This document shows positions 1 to 9,046 of a stretch of 64,000 nt of DNA, piece after piece (position 1 is the stretch's first letter; the number at the start of each line of letters is the position of its first letter). Both the position numbers and the translations under genes were made by a program. The stretch is taken from positions 5,707,501 to 5,771,500 of the forward strand of contig NZ_CP030041.1 of NCBI RefSeq assembly GCF_003260975.1. The letters run 5' to 3'. The stretch is from Echinicola strongylocentroti (GTDB lineage: Bacteria > Bacteroidota > Bacteroidia > Cytophagales > Cyclobacteriaceae). The notes beneath the pieces were generated by a model that ran no database searches, had not been told where the DNA came from, and saw nothing but the letters and a program-made list of their open reading frames with translations.

Positions 1-996
1 CAAGCTGAATACCAGTGGTACCAAAGGACTTCATACGACCAAGTAGGGCCTGCCACCACTTTGCCAGAGGTGTTGGGAATTGAGCCTCCAAGGACAAACA
101 ACACCGTGTCAGAAACCAGGGGATGGGAAGTCATGGTCCGGTGGAATGATGACCTGTTTAATGTAGGAGGTAGTCCGTTGCAGTACAGTGTGCGGTTAGG
201 CTTGTCTGATTATATTGGGTACGTGGTGGATTATGAAAACCCCAATGAAGCGGGACAAAGAGGGGTCTGGACGACCGGGCAACGATTTGGCGAGGTGTAT
301 GGAGTAGATGTAATCGGTATAGCACAAAATACCGAAGATGTATTGACGAACCCACATTGGGTAAAACACCCTCGAGCAAACTCCGAATGGTTCATACCGG
401 GAGACATCTTATATGCAGATACCAATGGGGATGGAGTCATCGATGAAGGCAATGGAGGTTTTTGGTATGCCCAAGGAGACCGGAGGTTGCTCGGGTACAA
501 TTACCCCCGATATAGGTACAATATTTCCCTACAAGCCAGCTGGAAAGGCTTTAGTCTATCAGCATTATTTGATGGTGTAGGAAAACAGACGGTTCACTCT
601 ACCAGTAGGTCTTTGGTAGGGGCATTTAGATGGGTAGACCCTTATCTGTATGATGATCAGGGATACTGGAGGACAGATAATACAGATGCATTCCTTCCAA
701 GGTATTATTGGACGATCAATAATCAGGTGCCCCATGTGGCCATGCCCAATAGCCGCTATGCCTTTAACCTTGCCCATCTCCGTATCAGGAACATTAATTT
801 AAGCTACCAGCTACCGATGTCTTTGGCAGGGAAAGTAGGTTTAAATAATGTGACGTTTAACGCCAGTGTCGAAAATGTCGGGTTTGTATACCGAAAGCAA
901 TGGAACAAAAATGTCGACCCGCTCCAGATCGAGAATAACGGACAAATGTATCCTCCACTGAGGACATTTTCATTTGGCGTTAGGGTAGGAATCTGA
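1..996 (+). CDS. SusC-like TonB-dependent outer-membrane transporter, C-terminal part (5' end outside window)
   Basis: The reading frame is open from base 1 and ends at a TGA at 994-996, so this is the last third (about 331 residues) of a much larger protein. The visible part has features of the SusC beta-barrel C-terminus: an Asp/Gly-rich segment with DTNGDGVIDEG (about 140-150 codons in), the YPRYRYNISLQASWKGFSLSALFDG stretch typical of late barrel strands, and an end in alternating polar/aromatic residues with a terminal FGVRVGI strand. SusC proteins import oligosaccharides across the outer membrane with a SusD lid, powered by TonB. A SusD gene follows 27 bp downstream. The N-terminal plug and any STN domain cannot be seen, so its regulation cannot be judged. 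Confidence 0.93.
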   Translation, partial: QAEYQWYQRTSYDQVGPATTLPEVLGIEPPRTNNTVSETRGWEVMVRWNDDLFNVGGSPLQYSVRLGLSDYIGYVVDYENPNEAGQRGVWTTGQRFGEVYGVDVIGIAQNTEDVLTNPHWVKHPRANSEWFIPGDILYADTNGDGVIDEGNGGFWYAQGDRRLLGYNYPRYRYNISLQASWKGFSLSALFDGVGKQTVHSTSRSLVGAFRWVDPYLYDDQGYWRTDNTDAFLPRYYWTINNQVPHVAMPNSRYAFNLAHLRIRNINLSYQLPMSLAGKVGLNNVTFNASVENVGFVYRKQWNKNVDPLQIENNGQMYPPLRTFSFGVRVGI

Positions 997-1023
997 TCAG
1001 TGTAGTACCAAAAAATCAAGAAA

Positions 1024-2874
1024 ATGAAAAGATATAGAATAATCATATTAGGACTATTGTGGGTCGCTCTAGGTTGCGCAGATTTAGACCTGGCCCCAGA
1101 AGATGTTCCGAGTGACGCGACCTTTTTTAGTCAGGCTACTGATTATAAAAATTATATGAACGGGCTGTATGTTTCCCTCAGCCCAGGGCAGGACTCTTGG
1201 CGGTCAGGAGAAGCTACATCTGATAATTTTGTAGCAGGAAGCGAGCGAAATAACACCATCTACCAGTGGAACAACACGGGTGTTGCGAGTAATACTTCTA
1301 ACGCTTGGAATAATAATTATACCAATATCAGGAATGCCAATTACTTGCTGGACAATAAAGGTAAGGTGGGCACTAGGGGAGCAGAGGTAAATCAGTATAT
1401 CGGAGAAGCTTTTTATGCCCGGGCTTGGTATTATTTTAATTTACTTCAGGCATTTGGAGGGGTTCCATATATTGACCGTTCGCTGGATACCGAGGATCCG
1501 GACTTGTACAAGACCCGTGAGAGCCGTGATTTTATTGCCGAAAGAATCATTCAGGATTTGGATTCGGCCATTACGTTGATGCAGTGGCAAGGCGTCGGTG
1601 CAGCCACGACGGGTAGGCTTAACAAAGAAACTGCCTTGGCCTTCAAAACCCGCGTTGGTTTATTTGAAGGAAGTTGGGAATACTATCATGGGCAAAAGGC
1701 GACCCCTTTTGCTGTCGATGGAAGTGATGGGACGGTTTTTCTTCAAGCTGCTGTAGAAGCGGGAGACATGTTGATTGAAAGGGGCGTTTCGCTTTTTCAA
1801 GGACGTCCCGGATTTATATATAGTGACCTATTTGCCCAAAATGATTATAGTGGAGTAGCTGGAGTGTATTTCTGGAGGGGATATGACGTAGATCTTGGTG
1901 TCGCCTCTACCAGTGCGCATACAATGAACTGGCAATCAGGAAGTCCTACTAAAAGCTGGATGGACAATGTTCTTCTAAGTGATGGCCGTCCGGAGGAATT
2001 ATCTACCGTTACCTATGACTATACCAACCAGACTAGTTTACTCCATGCCAAAGATCCACGTGTACAGGAAATTATATATGGGCCGGAACGGGGTGGATAC
2101 CAAGATTACTTTGAGTCGAGGGGGCTTCCATTTGGAGATGCTACACGAAACAATATCTATTTGCTGCTGAGCGGTAACTTTGTCTATAATTTGGGGGGCT
2201 ATGCCACGTATAAATATGCTGCTTTGTCGGCAGTTTCGAGGGACCTAAATAACATTGATAATATTATTTTCAGGGCTGGAGAAGCACTTCTGAATTATGC
2301 TGAGGCGAAGGCTATTTTGGGTACCATTACCCAAGCTGATATTGATAAAACGGTCAACGTACTCCGGGACCGTATAGGTATGGCCCATATGAGTATGGGA
2401 GATGTGAACAGCTGGTCGATCACCTATTCGGAGGATGAGGGCTATGCCCCTGCTGCCTCCAATATACTGAATGAAATCCGCCGAGAGCGTAGGGTGGAGC
2501 TGTTCTTAGAAGGATTTAGAAACGATGACCTGAAAAGGTGGGCCATTTACGAAGATGTCATCAATGGTTATAAGCCGAGAGGTGCTTACTTCCAAGAGCT
2601 ACAGGAGTATTGGGATGATGAAGCTACACTCCTTAATTCAGGATTCAATGAAGGAGAGCTTTCGGAAGTGAAGCTGGTCATCGGGGTGAATTCGGATACC
2701 CTTGGTGAGTACATCAATCCACTCTGGAGAGATGCTGATTTTGCCACCGAAACAGCACGTGGTTATTATATTGACCCCAACAGGGACTATTTGCAGTCGA
2801 TTCCCAATAACGAGATTGAGTTTTATATGGAGTCCGCAGGGGTTGCTTTAGAGCAAAACCCAGGTTGGTTGTGA
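1024..2874 (+). CDS. SusD/RagB-family glycan-binding lipoprotein
   Basis: A 616-residue surface lipoprotein expected to bind glycan and cap the SusC barrel ending just upstream. The N-terminus is a lipoprotein signal (hydrophobic run then ALGC, Cys18), followed by the DLAPEDVPSDATFF-type opening common in SusD proteins. The helical TPR-like core includes EAFYARAWYYFNLLQAFGGVPY, and the C-terminal half has the RAGEALLNYAEAKAIL and RRERRVELFLEGFRNDDLKRW signatures of the family. At 616 residues it is at the long end for SusD. The 27-bp gap to the transporter and the lipoprotein gene 37 bp downstream indicate one transcript. Confidence 0.95.
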   Translation: MKRYRIIILGLLWVALGCADLDLAPEDVPSDATFFSQATDYKNYMNGLYVSLSPGQDSWRSGEATSDNFVAGSERNNTIYQWNNTGVASNTSNAWNNNYTNIRNANYLLDNKGKVGTRGAEVNQYIGEAFYARAWYYFNLLQAFGGVPYIDRSLDTEDPDLYKTRESRDFIAERIIQDLDSAITLMQWQGVGAATTGRLNKETALAFKTRVGLFEGSWEYYHGQKATPFAVDGSDGTVFLQAAVEAGDMLIERGVSLFQGRPGFIYSDLFAQNDYSGVAGVYFWRGYDVDLGVASTSAHTMNWQSGSPTKSWMDNVLLSDGRPEELSTVTYDYTNQTSLLHAKDPRVQEIIYGPERGGYQDYFESRGLPFGDATRNNIYLLLSGNFVYNLGGYATYKYAALSAVSRDLNNIDNIIFRAGEALLNYAEAKAILGTITQADIDKTVNVLRDRIGMAHMSMGDVNSWSITYSEDEGYAPAASNILNEIRRERRVELFLEGFRNDDLKRWAIYEDVINGYKPRGAYFQELQEYWDDEATLLNSGFNEGELSEVKLVIGVNSDTLGEYINPLWRDADFATETARGYYIDPNRDYLQSIPNNEIEFYMESAGVALEQNPGWL

Positions 2875-2911
2875 GTTAGTGAAGTCATCTGTTTAATTAA
2901 ACTATAGCATT

Positions 2912-3379
2912 ATGAAAAATCTTAATATCATATCACTTTCTATATACGTTCTTTTGCTTGCAAGCGCTTCTTGTGTGCCACGAGTGGACATGGACCTAAG
3001 CCAATATGGGGATACGGCATTTTTGCTGGATGCCCGGTTATTCCGTTTGGAAGAAGCAGACCGGCAAGTGTGGGAAGAAGACGGAGTGGTGACAGGAGCG
3101 CGCAGGGTGTTTATTTCTGAAGGAGCGGCTGTAATCGACAATGATAACTTTACTGCCACTATTACCATTTCGGAAGAAAATGCCGATTACTTGTCATTGT
3201 TGGGTATCACTTTTACCCATAGAGCTATGAAAATAGAACCAGTAGGAGACGCACCAAGAGCAGGTATTCCGGCTGATTTTTCGGATAGGTCATTTGTATA
3301 TACTGTACATTCGGCCGATGGGACCACCCATGATTGGACCGTATTTGTGGAAGTAGAGGGAGAAGGCGCCGGCAATTGA
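2912..3379 (+). CDS. Small surface lipoprotein in the SusE position, function unknown
   Basis: A 155-residue predicted lipoprotein: hydrophobic signal with a SASC lipobox (Cys21), then a mostly beta-strand body. The C-terminal part (FVYTVHSADGTTHDWTVFVE) resembles the short Ig-like or DUF5018-type beta domains found in accessory PUL lipoproteins; this is a resemblance only. It is third in the operon after SusC and SusD, where SusE/SusF-type surface glycan-binding proteins usually sit, so a glycan-binding role is inferred from position. It is shorter than typical SusE proteins, with room for only one or two domains. No catalytic motif was seen. Confidence 0.7.
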   Translation: MKNLNIISLSIYVLLLASASCVPRVDMDLSQYGDTAFLLDARLFRLEEADRQVWEEDGVVTGARRVFISEGAAVIDNDNFTATITISEENADYLSLLGITFTHRAMKIEPVGDAPRAGIPADFSDRSFVYTVHSADGTTHDWTVFVEVEGEGAGN

Positions 3380-3514
3380 CAGGAGCAAGTTGACTTGTAC
3401 TGAGGCAGCCTGTTGATAGATGTATCCGACTTGGATTATTTATTAGGAGTCATTCTAGGCTGCACCGGGGAATGGAAAAAAGAACTGAAAGTACAAGTAT
3501 ATCGATGGTTTGAA

Positions 3515-3548
3515 GGTGTGAGTGTTCGCCGCGTCGGACGCTCACACC
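3515..3548. terminator. Strong hairpin between convergent genes, possible bidirectional terminator
   Basis: GGTGTGAGTGTTCG (3515-3528) pairs with CGGACGCTCACACC (3535-3548) across a 6-nt loop. That is a 14-bp stem with two wobble-type positions. It lies between the lipoprotein gene (ends 3379, plus strand) and the sigma factor gene (ends at 3633, minus strand), where a terminator for both is expected. There is no clear T-run on either side, so a Rho-independent terminator is only a possibility. Confidence 0.5.
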
Positions 3549-3558
3549 GATAACTAAA

Positions 3559-3579
3559 GGCTAATGCATATTCCGGGTT
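3559..3579. repeat. Single end of the AACCCGG/CCGGGTT palindromic repeat family
   Basis: GGCTAATGCATATTCCGGGTT matches one terminus of the dispersed palindromic element (full copies at 37035-37204 and 60277-60446). The other terminus is not recognisable here, so this is a half-copy or decayed remnant. It lies 10 bp beyond the hairpin at 3515-3548. Confidence 0.6.
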
Positions 3580-3632
3580 AAATCCTGGGATTTGCCATAG
3601 CTAGAGGTAGGTCAAGTGGAGTGAAAAAGGTG

Positions 3633-4172
3633 TCAAATATGGAGTTCAGTATTAATAGTGTCACGTATTTTTCGGAAAGCTATACGCATCTGGGACTCTA
3701 CTGTTTTTACGGATATCCCGAGTGTCGTGGCGATATCTTTATACTTGACTCCCTGTACTTTATTCATTTGGAAAATCGTTTTACATTTTGAAGGAAGAGA
3801 ATCAATTACGGTTCGTAATAATTGTAAGCGTTCTTCTTCTACTTTTGAATTTTCCGGTGCTTGATCATCGAGGGATTGCTGCCATAACTCAAATAGCAAT
3901 TTATTGCGTCTGCTTTCTTTTTTGACGGTATCGATGTAATGGTAATATGCGATTGTAAAAAGATAGTTTTTGGGACTACAATCTTCATCTAGCCTGTGCT
4001 TTTCCTCCCATAATTTTATGAATGCCTGTTGGGCAATGTCTTCGGCCTGCATTTTATCGTGATTATAAGTCATCAAGAATGCTACCAAGTGTTTGTAATA
4101 CTTGTTGAATAGATGTTGAAATGCCGTGGTGTTCCCATTTTTCAACGCTTTAACTGCTGTAACATCATTCAT
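3633..4172 (-). CDS. ECF-type RNA polymerase sigma factor (FecI-like)
   Basis: A 179-residue sigma-70 family protein. Region 2 is at about residues 15-85 (FQHLFNKYYKHLVAFLMTY, then AEDIAQQAFIKLWE). Region 4, a helix-turn-helix, is at about 125-175 (LPSKCKTIFQMNKVQG, YKDIATTLGISVKTVESQM). There is no sigma-1 region, as expected for ECF factors. It is transcribed divergently from a FecR-like anti-sigma gene at 4384. That gene precedes a SusC transporter with an N-terminal STN domain, the standard trans-envelope signalling set of Bacteroidota PULs. By analogy, substrate binding to that SusC would signal through FecR to release this factor, which would activate the SusC/D genes and perhaps the locus. 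Confidence 0.95.
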   Translation of the reverse strand: MNDVTAVKALKNGNTTAFQHLFNKYYKHLVAFLMTYNHDKMQAEDIAQQAFIKLWEEKHRLDEDCSPKNYLFTIAYYHYIDTVKKESRRNKLLFELWQQSLDDQAPENSKVEEERLQLLRTVIDSLPSKCKTIFQMNKVQGVKYKDIATTLGISVKTVESQMRIAFRKIRDTINTELHI

Positions 4173-4305
4173 GCTATATTGGTTAATTTTGGGTATTTAA
4201 TAACATGTAATATCGTAAAAAAATAAAATCAATTTAATTTTTTTAGGGGTTTTTTAAAATTTAACAGTATAGATCATATAAACTAGGTAATAGTTGCCTG
4301 GCTTA
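4173..4305. promoter_or_regulatory. AT-rich divergent promoter region between sigma factor and FecR genes
   Basis: The sigma factor (minus) and anti-sigma (plus) genes diverge from a 211-bp space. The sigma-proximal part, 4175-4290, is very AT-rich with long A and T runs, as expected for a promoter region. I could not place a confident TTTG/TAnnTTTG Bacteroidota promoter by eye. The FecR-proximal part holds a repeat copy, listed separately. Confidence 0.4.
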
Positions 4306-4360
4306 AACCTGCATTATGCATTAAGAATCGCAATAGATAGGCTAATGCATAATGGGGGTT
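4306..4360. repeat. Minimal copy of the palindromic repeat family (55 bp)
   Basis: The sequence begins AACCTGCATTATGCATTAAG and ends GGCTAATGCATAATGGGGGTT, with only GAATCGCAATAGATA between. It looks like a full 170-bp element with its whole interior removed, leaving just the two termini facing each other. It sits directly upstream of the FecR gene, starting 24 bp beyond its end, so it would be in the FecR leader or promoter. Confidence 0.65.
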
Positions 4361-4383
4361 AAATAAAGAAGAAAGCCAAACCA

Positions 4384-5517
4384 ATGCCAATGGAAGAGAA
4401 AATCACTAAACTGATAATAGGAACCATATCTGATACAGAGCTTAGGGAGTTGCAGGAATGGATGCAGGATCCGGATAACAGGGCAATGGTGCAGGAAAGG
4501 TTAGCGGAGGCCCAGGATGTGAATTTGGCTTTTTTGGACGATGATGTAGATCAGGCCTTCCGTGATACAATGAAACAAATCCGTCAAACGGAGCAACCCG
4601 GCAAGAGGAAGGGGCTACATTGGTTCAAATACGGTGTTGCAGCAGTGTTGATCGTTGGGCTGTCCTTTTTGCTGCAGCAATTTTATTTTGAAAATGACCA
4701 TCCGATACCGCTTCCAGAAGGAGCCATTACATTGGATTTGGGGGACGGAAGGATTCAGGTACTTCAGCCTGGCGAATCCAAAGTGGTCAAGGATAATCAG
4801 GATGAGATGATTGTAAGGTTGGAAGAAGAAGGACTGGATTATTCTGGAGCTTATTCGGGTGAAGAACTCGTCTATAACACCTTGAATGTGCCCAACGGTA
4901 AAACGATCCAGGTCATCTTATCCGATGGTTCCAAAGTGAATTTGAATGCGGGGAGTTCATTACGTTATCCGGTAAATTTTTCTGCCAGTGAATCAAGGGA
5001 AGTGTTCCTGACTGGAGAGGCCTATTTTTCGGTGGCCAAGAACAAGGAAAAAGCTTTTTTGGTCCACACCCAGGGGGTGGAAGTGAAAGTTTACGGTACG
5101 GCCTTCAACGTTTCTTCCTATAAAGAAAATGAAGACGTAGAAGTGGTCTTGATAGAAGGAGCCGTGGGCCTCCAAAAAGAAGGCGGCAAACAGGAGGATG
5201 AAGTCCGGCTGATACCTGGCCAGCGTGGTGCTTATAACTCCACGGACAAAAACATCCAAGTGGATGAGGTCAATACCGGTATATACACTGCATGGCTGAA
5301 GGGAGAGTTGATATTCCGGGACCAAACCTTCAACCAAATCCTCAAAAAGCTTGAGCGTAACTATAATATCGATATTCAAAACAATAATGAAGAATTGGGT
5401 AGAGAGAAGTTTAATGCCAGTTTTGGTAAGGTGGGCATTGAGGAAGTGCTCGAATATTTTAACGAAACCCATGCGATCAACTATTCCATTGATAACAATA
5501 AAGTGATCATCAATTAA
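4384..5517 (+). CDS. FecR-family anti-sigma factor, inner-membrane
   Basis: A 377-residue single-pass protein. The first ~75 residues are a cytoplasmic sigma-binding segment. One membrane helix follows at about 82-101 (VAAVLIVGLSFLLQQF). The periplasmic FecR domain has the LNVPNGKTIQVILSDGSKV, LFLTGEAYF-type and VKVYGTAFNVSSY blocks. The C-terminal DUF4974 domain (LIFRDQTFNQILKKLERNY, about 310-377) contacts the STN domain of the partner transporter in this family. It is divergent from the ECF sigma gene and upstream of an STN-bearing SusC (5656), so it should relay the ligand-bound state of that SusC. A second ATG two codons in (4390) is an equally possible start. Confidence 0.95.
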   Translation: MPMEEKITKLIIGTISDTELRELQEWMQDPDNRAMVQERLAEAQDVNLAFLDDDVDQAFRDTMKQIRQTEQPGKRKGLHWFKYGVAAVLIVGLSFLLQQFYFENDHPIPLPEGAITLDLGDGRIQVLQPGESKVVKDNQDEMIVRLEEEGLDYSGAYSGEELVYNTLNVPNGKTIQVILSDGSKVNLNAGSSLRYPVNFSASESREVFLTGEAYFSVAKNKEKAFLVHTQGVEVKVYGTAFNVSSYKENEDVEVVLIEGAVGLQKEGGKQEDEVRLIPGQRGAYNSTDKNIQVDEVNTGIYTAWLKGELIFRDQTFNQILKKLERNYNIDIQNNNEELGREKFNASFGKVGIEEVLEYFNETHAINYSIDNNKVIIN

Positions 5518-5655
5518 AAAAACTCATGAGCTATGACGCCCAAATAAGAGCAGTATAACATGCAACGAAAGAAAAAGATCGGTAAATGCGCCAACATTTT
5601 CCGACGATAAGAGTGATTGTCAAATTAGTTACAGTGCCTAATCAACTATTAAAAA

Positions 5656-8600
5656 ATGAACAATAGCCCCAATTCAACGAGGCCAAAGGATTCTTTGTTC
5701 CCTATTAACCTGAAATACATGCTTGTATTTCTACTTATGTCAGCGACGATTTTTCGCACCCATGCCAGTGATACTTATGCCCAAGAAGTACCGATTACGC
5801 TGGATGTAAATGACCTGTCCATAGCGCATATTATCGACAGGATCGAATCTACTACCGATTTTCATTTCGTGTACAAGACCAAGGACGTGGACTTGGGTCG
5901 TAGACTTTCTTTTAAAGTAAGCAATGAAAAGATCGAAACTATCTTGGAGCGGATGTTTACAGCAAGTACGACAGCTTACAAGGTCAAGGGTACCCACGTT
6001 ATTTTAACGCGCAAGCCAACAAGTAATCTCCCTACTGGTGAAGAGAAACCCCTTAATCCCAGAGATACCCTTTTGGTAAAAGGACAGGTAATCGACCAAA
6101 ATGGAGCGCCATTACCACTCACAAACATCCTGGAGAAAGGCACCTCAAATGGTACTCAAGCAGATTTTGACGGTAATTTTTCACTTTCGGTGACCAATAA
6201 TAATGCCGTATTGGTGTTTTCCTTTATCGGGTACACGACCAAAGAAGTGAATGTAAACGGCCAAAGCTCGCTTTCTGTCCAACTGGAAGAAAGTGAGGCA
6301 GGACTGGATGAGGTAGTGGTAGTAGGATATGGTACGACCAAAAAGTCAGATATGACGGGTGCGGTATCCTCTATTAAAAGTACAGCTATTTCCGAAAGGC
6401 CTTTATCTAATTTTGGCCAGGTACTGCAAGGAAACGTGTCTGGGGTAGCGGTGAACTCATCCAGCGGAGCACCTGGAAGTGATGTTCAGGTAAGAATCAG
6501 AGGGCTGGGCAGCATTAATAGTAGTGTGGATCCATTGTATGTTGTGGATGGGTTGCCTTATACCGGCAATCTAAATTCAATCAATGCCTATGACATCGCT
6601 TCTATCGAAATATTAAAAGATGCCTCTTCTACAGCTATTTATGGATCCAGAGGAGCAAACGGCGTGGTACTTATTACTACCAAAAAAGGAGCGGGAAAAG
6701 GGTTTAATATTAGCTATAATGGCACTTATGGTGTTCAGGATCTTAGAAGAAAGATCGATTTATTGAATGCTACCCAATATGCGGAATTGGCCAATGAGGC
6801 CGAAACGACCATAGGAAACCCAGAAAGGTATTCGGCCTCGGACATAAGTTCTTTTCATAATGGGGGACAGGGCACCGATTGGCAGGACGAAATATACCGT
6901 TCTGCCATTATCCAGACCCACCAGCTTTCTGCGATGGGCGGAAACGAAAAATTGAGTTTTTATCTCTCTGGTAATTACCTAAACCAAGATGGGATTATCA
7001 AGACTTCTGCATTCGAAAAATACAGTATCAGGGCCAATTTGGACGCGAATATTACCGACAAATTATCTGTGGGGAATACACTGTCTGTTAGTCGTCAAAA
7101 AACCAGTGGTGTTAATGCCGGTGGAAGTACCCGAAGCAATTCCGGCAATTCGAATGTCGTCTGGGCTGCCTTAGTGGCCAATCCTACACTAGAGATCATG
7201 GATGATAATGGTGATTTTATCCCAAATGCTCCTGAACCAATATTTGACAATCCAGTAGCACTGCTAAATGGCGTGGTCAATGACGCTCAGGCCACCGAGA
7301 TAATTGGAAGTTTATACCTGAACTATGATATCAAGGAGTGGCTTAGCTTTAAATCTACCTTTGGCTTTGGGCTGCAGAGTAGCTTAAATGGCTTATACAC
7401 CAAAAAGTTCATCATAGGAAGTAATGACGGTTTTGCTTCTAGAAGCACTACCCAAAATACTAACTGGGTAAGCACCAATCAACTGAACTTCAACAAAACC
7501 CTTGGAACCGACCATAAGCTTCAAGGAAACTTGATATCTGAGGTTCAGCAGGTAACCAACGAAAGTTTTTCTGCCAGTTCGCAAGGGTATGTATTGGATA
7601 ACCTGACCTATAATGACCTCAGCTCTGGGGCAAACGTACTTATCCCTAACAGTGGAGCTTCCAAATGGGCGCTTGCTTCATTTGCTTTGAGGGCCAATTA
7701 CAGCCTGAAGGACAAATACCTAATGACCTTTACAGGAAGATACGATGGAGCCTCCAGACTGGCAGAGGGTAATAAGTGGCATTTGTTTCCTTCTGGAGCC
7801 ATTTCTTGGAAAATCAGTGAAGAGCCTTTTATGGCTTCTATCGATGCGGTATCGAGTTTGAAATTAAGGGCTAGTTATGGACAGTCTGGAAACCAGAGTG
7901 TCAATGTATATTCTACCCTCAGCATATTAGGCCCTGATAGAGCGATCATCGGAGCCAATGAAGACATAAGGACAGGATTTGCCCCATTGAATTTGCCCAA
8001 TCAAGATTTGACTTGGGAAATCTCCAAACAGACAGATATAGGAATTGACGGGATGTTTTTTAAAGGAAAAGTAGGCTTGGTACTGGACTACTTCAACCGT
8101 AAAACAGAGGGGCTGTTTTTTAACAGGGCGCTTCCTTCCATAGTCGGAACTACCAACCTAACGGCAACGACCAACATAGGAAGTGTGAGGAATTCCGGAA
8201 TGGAAGTGGAGATAGATGTCAATGTCATAGATGGCAGGGATTTTCAGTGGAATGTGACGGGTAATTTTACCTACACCAAAAATGAAGTGTTGGCATTAGC
8301 TGAAAACGACACCATATATACAGGCTTTGGAGGTGAGTTTGGACAGACCAATGGGAGCCAGATACTGGCCGTAGGAGGGAATTTAGGAGTTTTTAGAGGT
8401 TGGTTATCTGATGGACTCTATGGCTCGGATGTCAGTTTGACGATAGATGGTGCCACACAGTCTCCTGGCGATCTTAAATATGTGGACATAAACGGCGATG
8501 GAAATATTAGCCCAGATGATAGGGTGGTCATAGGCAATGCTATCCCTACCCATTTTTGGGGACTTACCAATTCCTTCAGTTACAAAGGGCTAAATCTTAC

Positions 8601-9039
8601 CGTGTTTTTGCAAGGAAGTCATGGCAACCAAATCGTAAACCTCAACAGAAATACATACCTCTTATCCTTGGACGGTAAATCCAATAATGAGCTATCCACA
8701 GTGGATCGGTGGACACCTACCAATACCGATACGGATATCCCAAGGGCTACTGGGGTGAGGACTCCAATGAGGTTTTCGGATAAGTGGCTTGAAGATGGAT
8801 CTTATGTAAGGGTCAAGACGGTCACTTTAGGTTATCAATTCCCTGCAAGTATGCTCGAAAGGTTAAAAATCAGTTCGTTAGGGCTGTTTGTGACAGGGAC
8901 CAATTTGATCACATTTACAGATTATTCTGGTTATGATCCAGATGTGGCCAGGTCCTCCTCTGTTACCCAACAGGGGTATGACCAAGGGATCTATCCACAA
9001 TCTAAATCCTACGTAGTGGGACTTAACATAGGGTTTTAA
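5656..9039 (+). CDS. SusC-like TonB-dependent transporter with N-terminal STN signalling domain
   Basis: A 1127-residue outer-membrane transporter. After a long signal region it has an STN (secretin/TonB N-terminal) domain at about residues 47-118 (LDVNDLSIAHIIDRIES, FKVSNEKIETILERMF). A carboxypeptidase-D-like regulatory beta domain follows at about 138-215 (VKGQVIDQNGAPLP, FSFIGYTTKEV). Then come the VVVVGYG segment, the plug with RIRGLGSIN, DPLYVVDGLPY and IEILKDASSTAIYGSRGANGV, and a long beta-barrel ending QSKSYVVGLNIGF. The STN domain ties it to the FecR at 4384, so this pair is probably self-regulated by sigma/anti-sigma signalling. Its SusD partner follows 7 bp downstream. STN is missing from the third SusC in the window (60831), so the two are controlled differently. 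Confidence 0.97.
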   Translation: MNNSPNSTRPKDSLFPINLKYMLVFLLMSATIFRTHASDTYAQEVPITLDVNDLSIAHIIDRIESTTDFHFVYKTKDVDLGRRLSFKVSNEKIETILERMFTASTTAYKVKGTHVILTRKPTSNLPTGEEKPLNPRDTLLVKGQVIDQNGAPLPLTNILEKGTSNGTQADFDGNFSLSVTNNNAVLVFSFIGYTTKEVNVNGQSSLSVQLEESEAGLDEVVVVGYGTTKKSDMTGAVSSIKSTAISERPLSNFGQVLQGNVSGVAVNSSSGAPGSDVQVRIRGLGSINSSVDPLYVVDGLPYTGNLNSINAYDIASIEILKDASSTAIYGSRGANGVVLITTKKGAGKGFNISYNGTYGVQDLRRKIDLLNATQYAELANEAETTIGNPERYSASDISSFHNGGQGTDWQDEIYRSAIIQTHQLSAMGGNEKLSFYLSGNYLNQDGIIKTSAFEKYSIRANLDANITDKLSVGNTLSVSRQKTSGVNAGGSTRSNSGNSNVVWAALVANPTLEIMDDNGDFIPNAPEPIFDNPVALLNGVVNDAQATEIIGSLYLNYDIKEWLSFKSTFGFGLQSSLNGLYTKKFIIGSNDGFASRSTTQNTNWVSTNQLNFNKTLGTDHKLQGNLISEVQQVTNESFSASSQGYVLDNLTYNDLSSGANVLIPNSGASKWALASFALRANYSLKDKYLMTFTGRYDGASRLAEGNKWHLFPSGAISWKISEEPFMASIDAVSSLKLRASYGQSGNQSVNVYSTLSILGPDRAIIGANEDIRTGFAPLNLPNQDLTWEISKQTDIGIDGMFFKGKVGLVLDYFNRKTEGLFFNRALPSIVGTTNLTATTNIGSVRNSGMEVEIDVNVIDGRDFQWNVTGNFTYTKNEVLALAENDTIYTGFGGEFGQTNGSQILAVGGNLGVFRGWLSDGLYGSDVSLTIDGATQSPGDLKYVDINGDGNISPDDRVVIGNAIPTHFWGLTNSFSYKGLNLTVFLQGSHGNQIVNLNRNTYLLSLDGKSNNELSTVDRWTPTNTDTDIPRATGVRTPMRFSDKWLEDGSYVRVKTVTLGYQFPASMLERLKISSLGLFVTGTNLITFTDYSGYDPDVARSSSVTQQGYDQGIYPQSKSYVVGLNIGF

Positions 9040-9046
9040 AAAAATT

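Noticed and set aside
4993-5472. Long minus-strand open frame (159 codons) opposite the FecR gene
   Set aside because: It lies wholly antisense to a well-supported FecR and has no recognisable domain or signal; it is a by-product of codon use.
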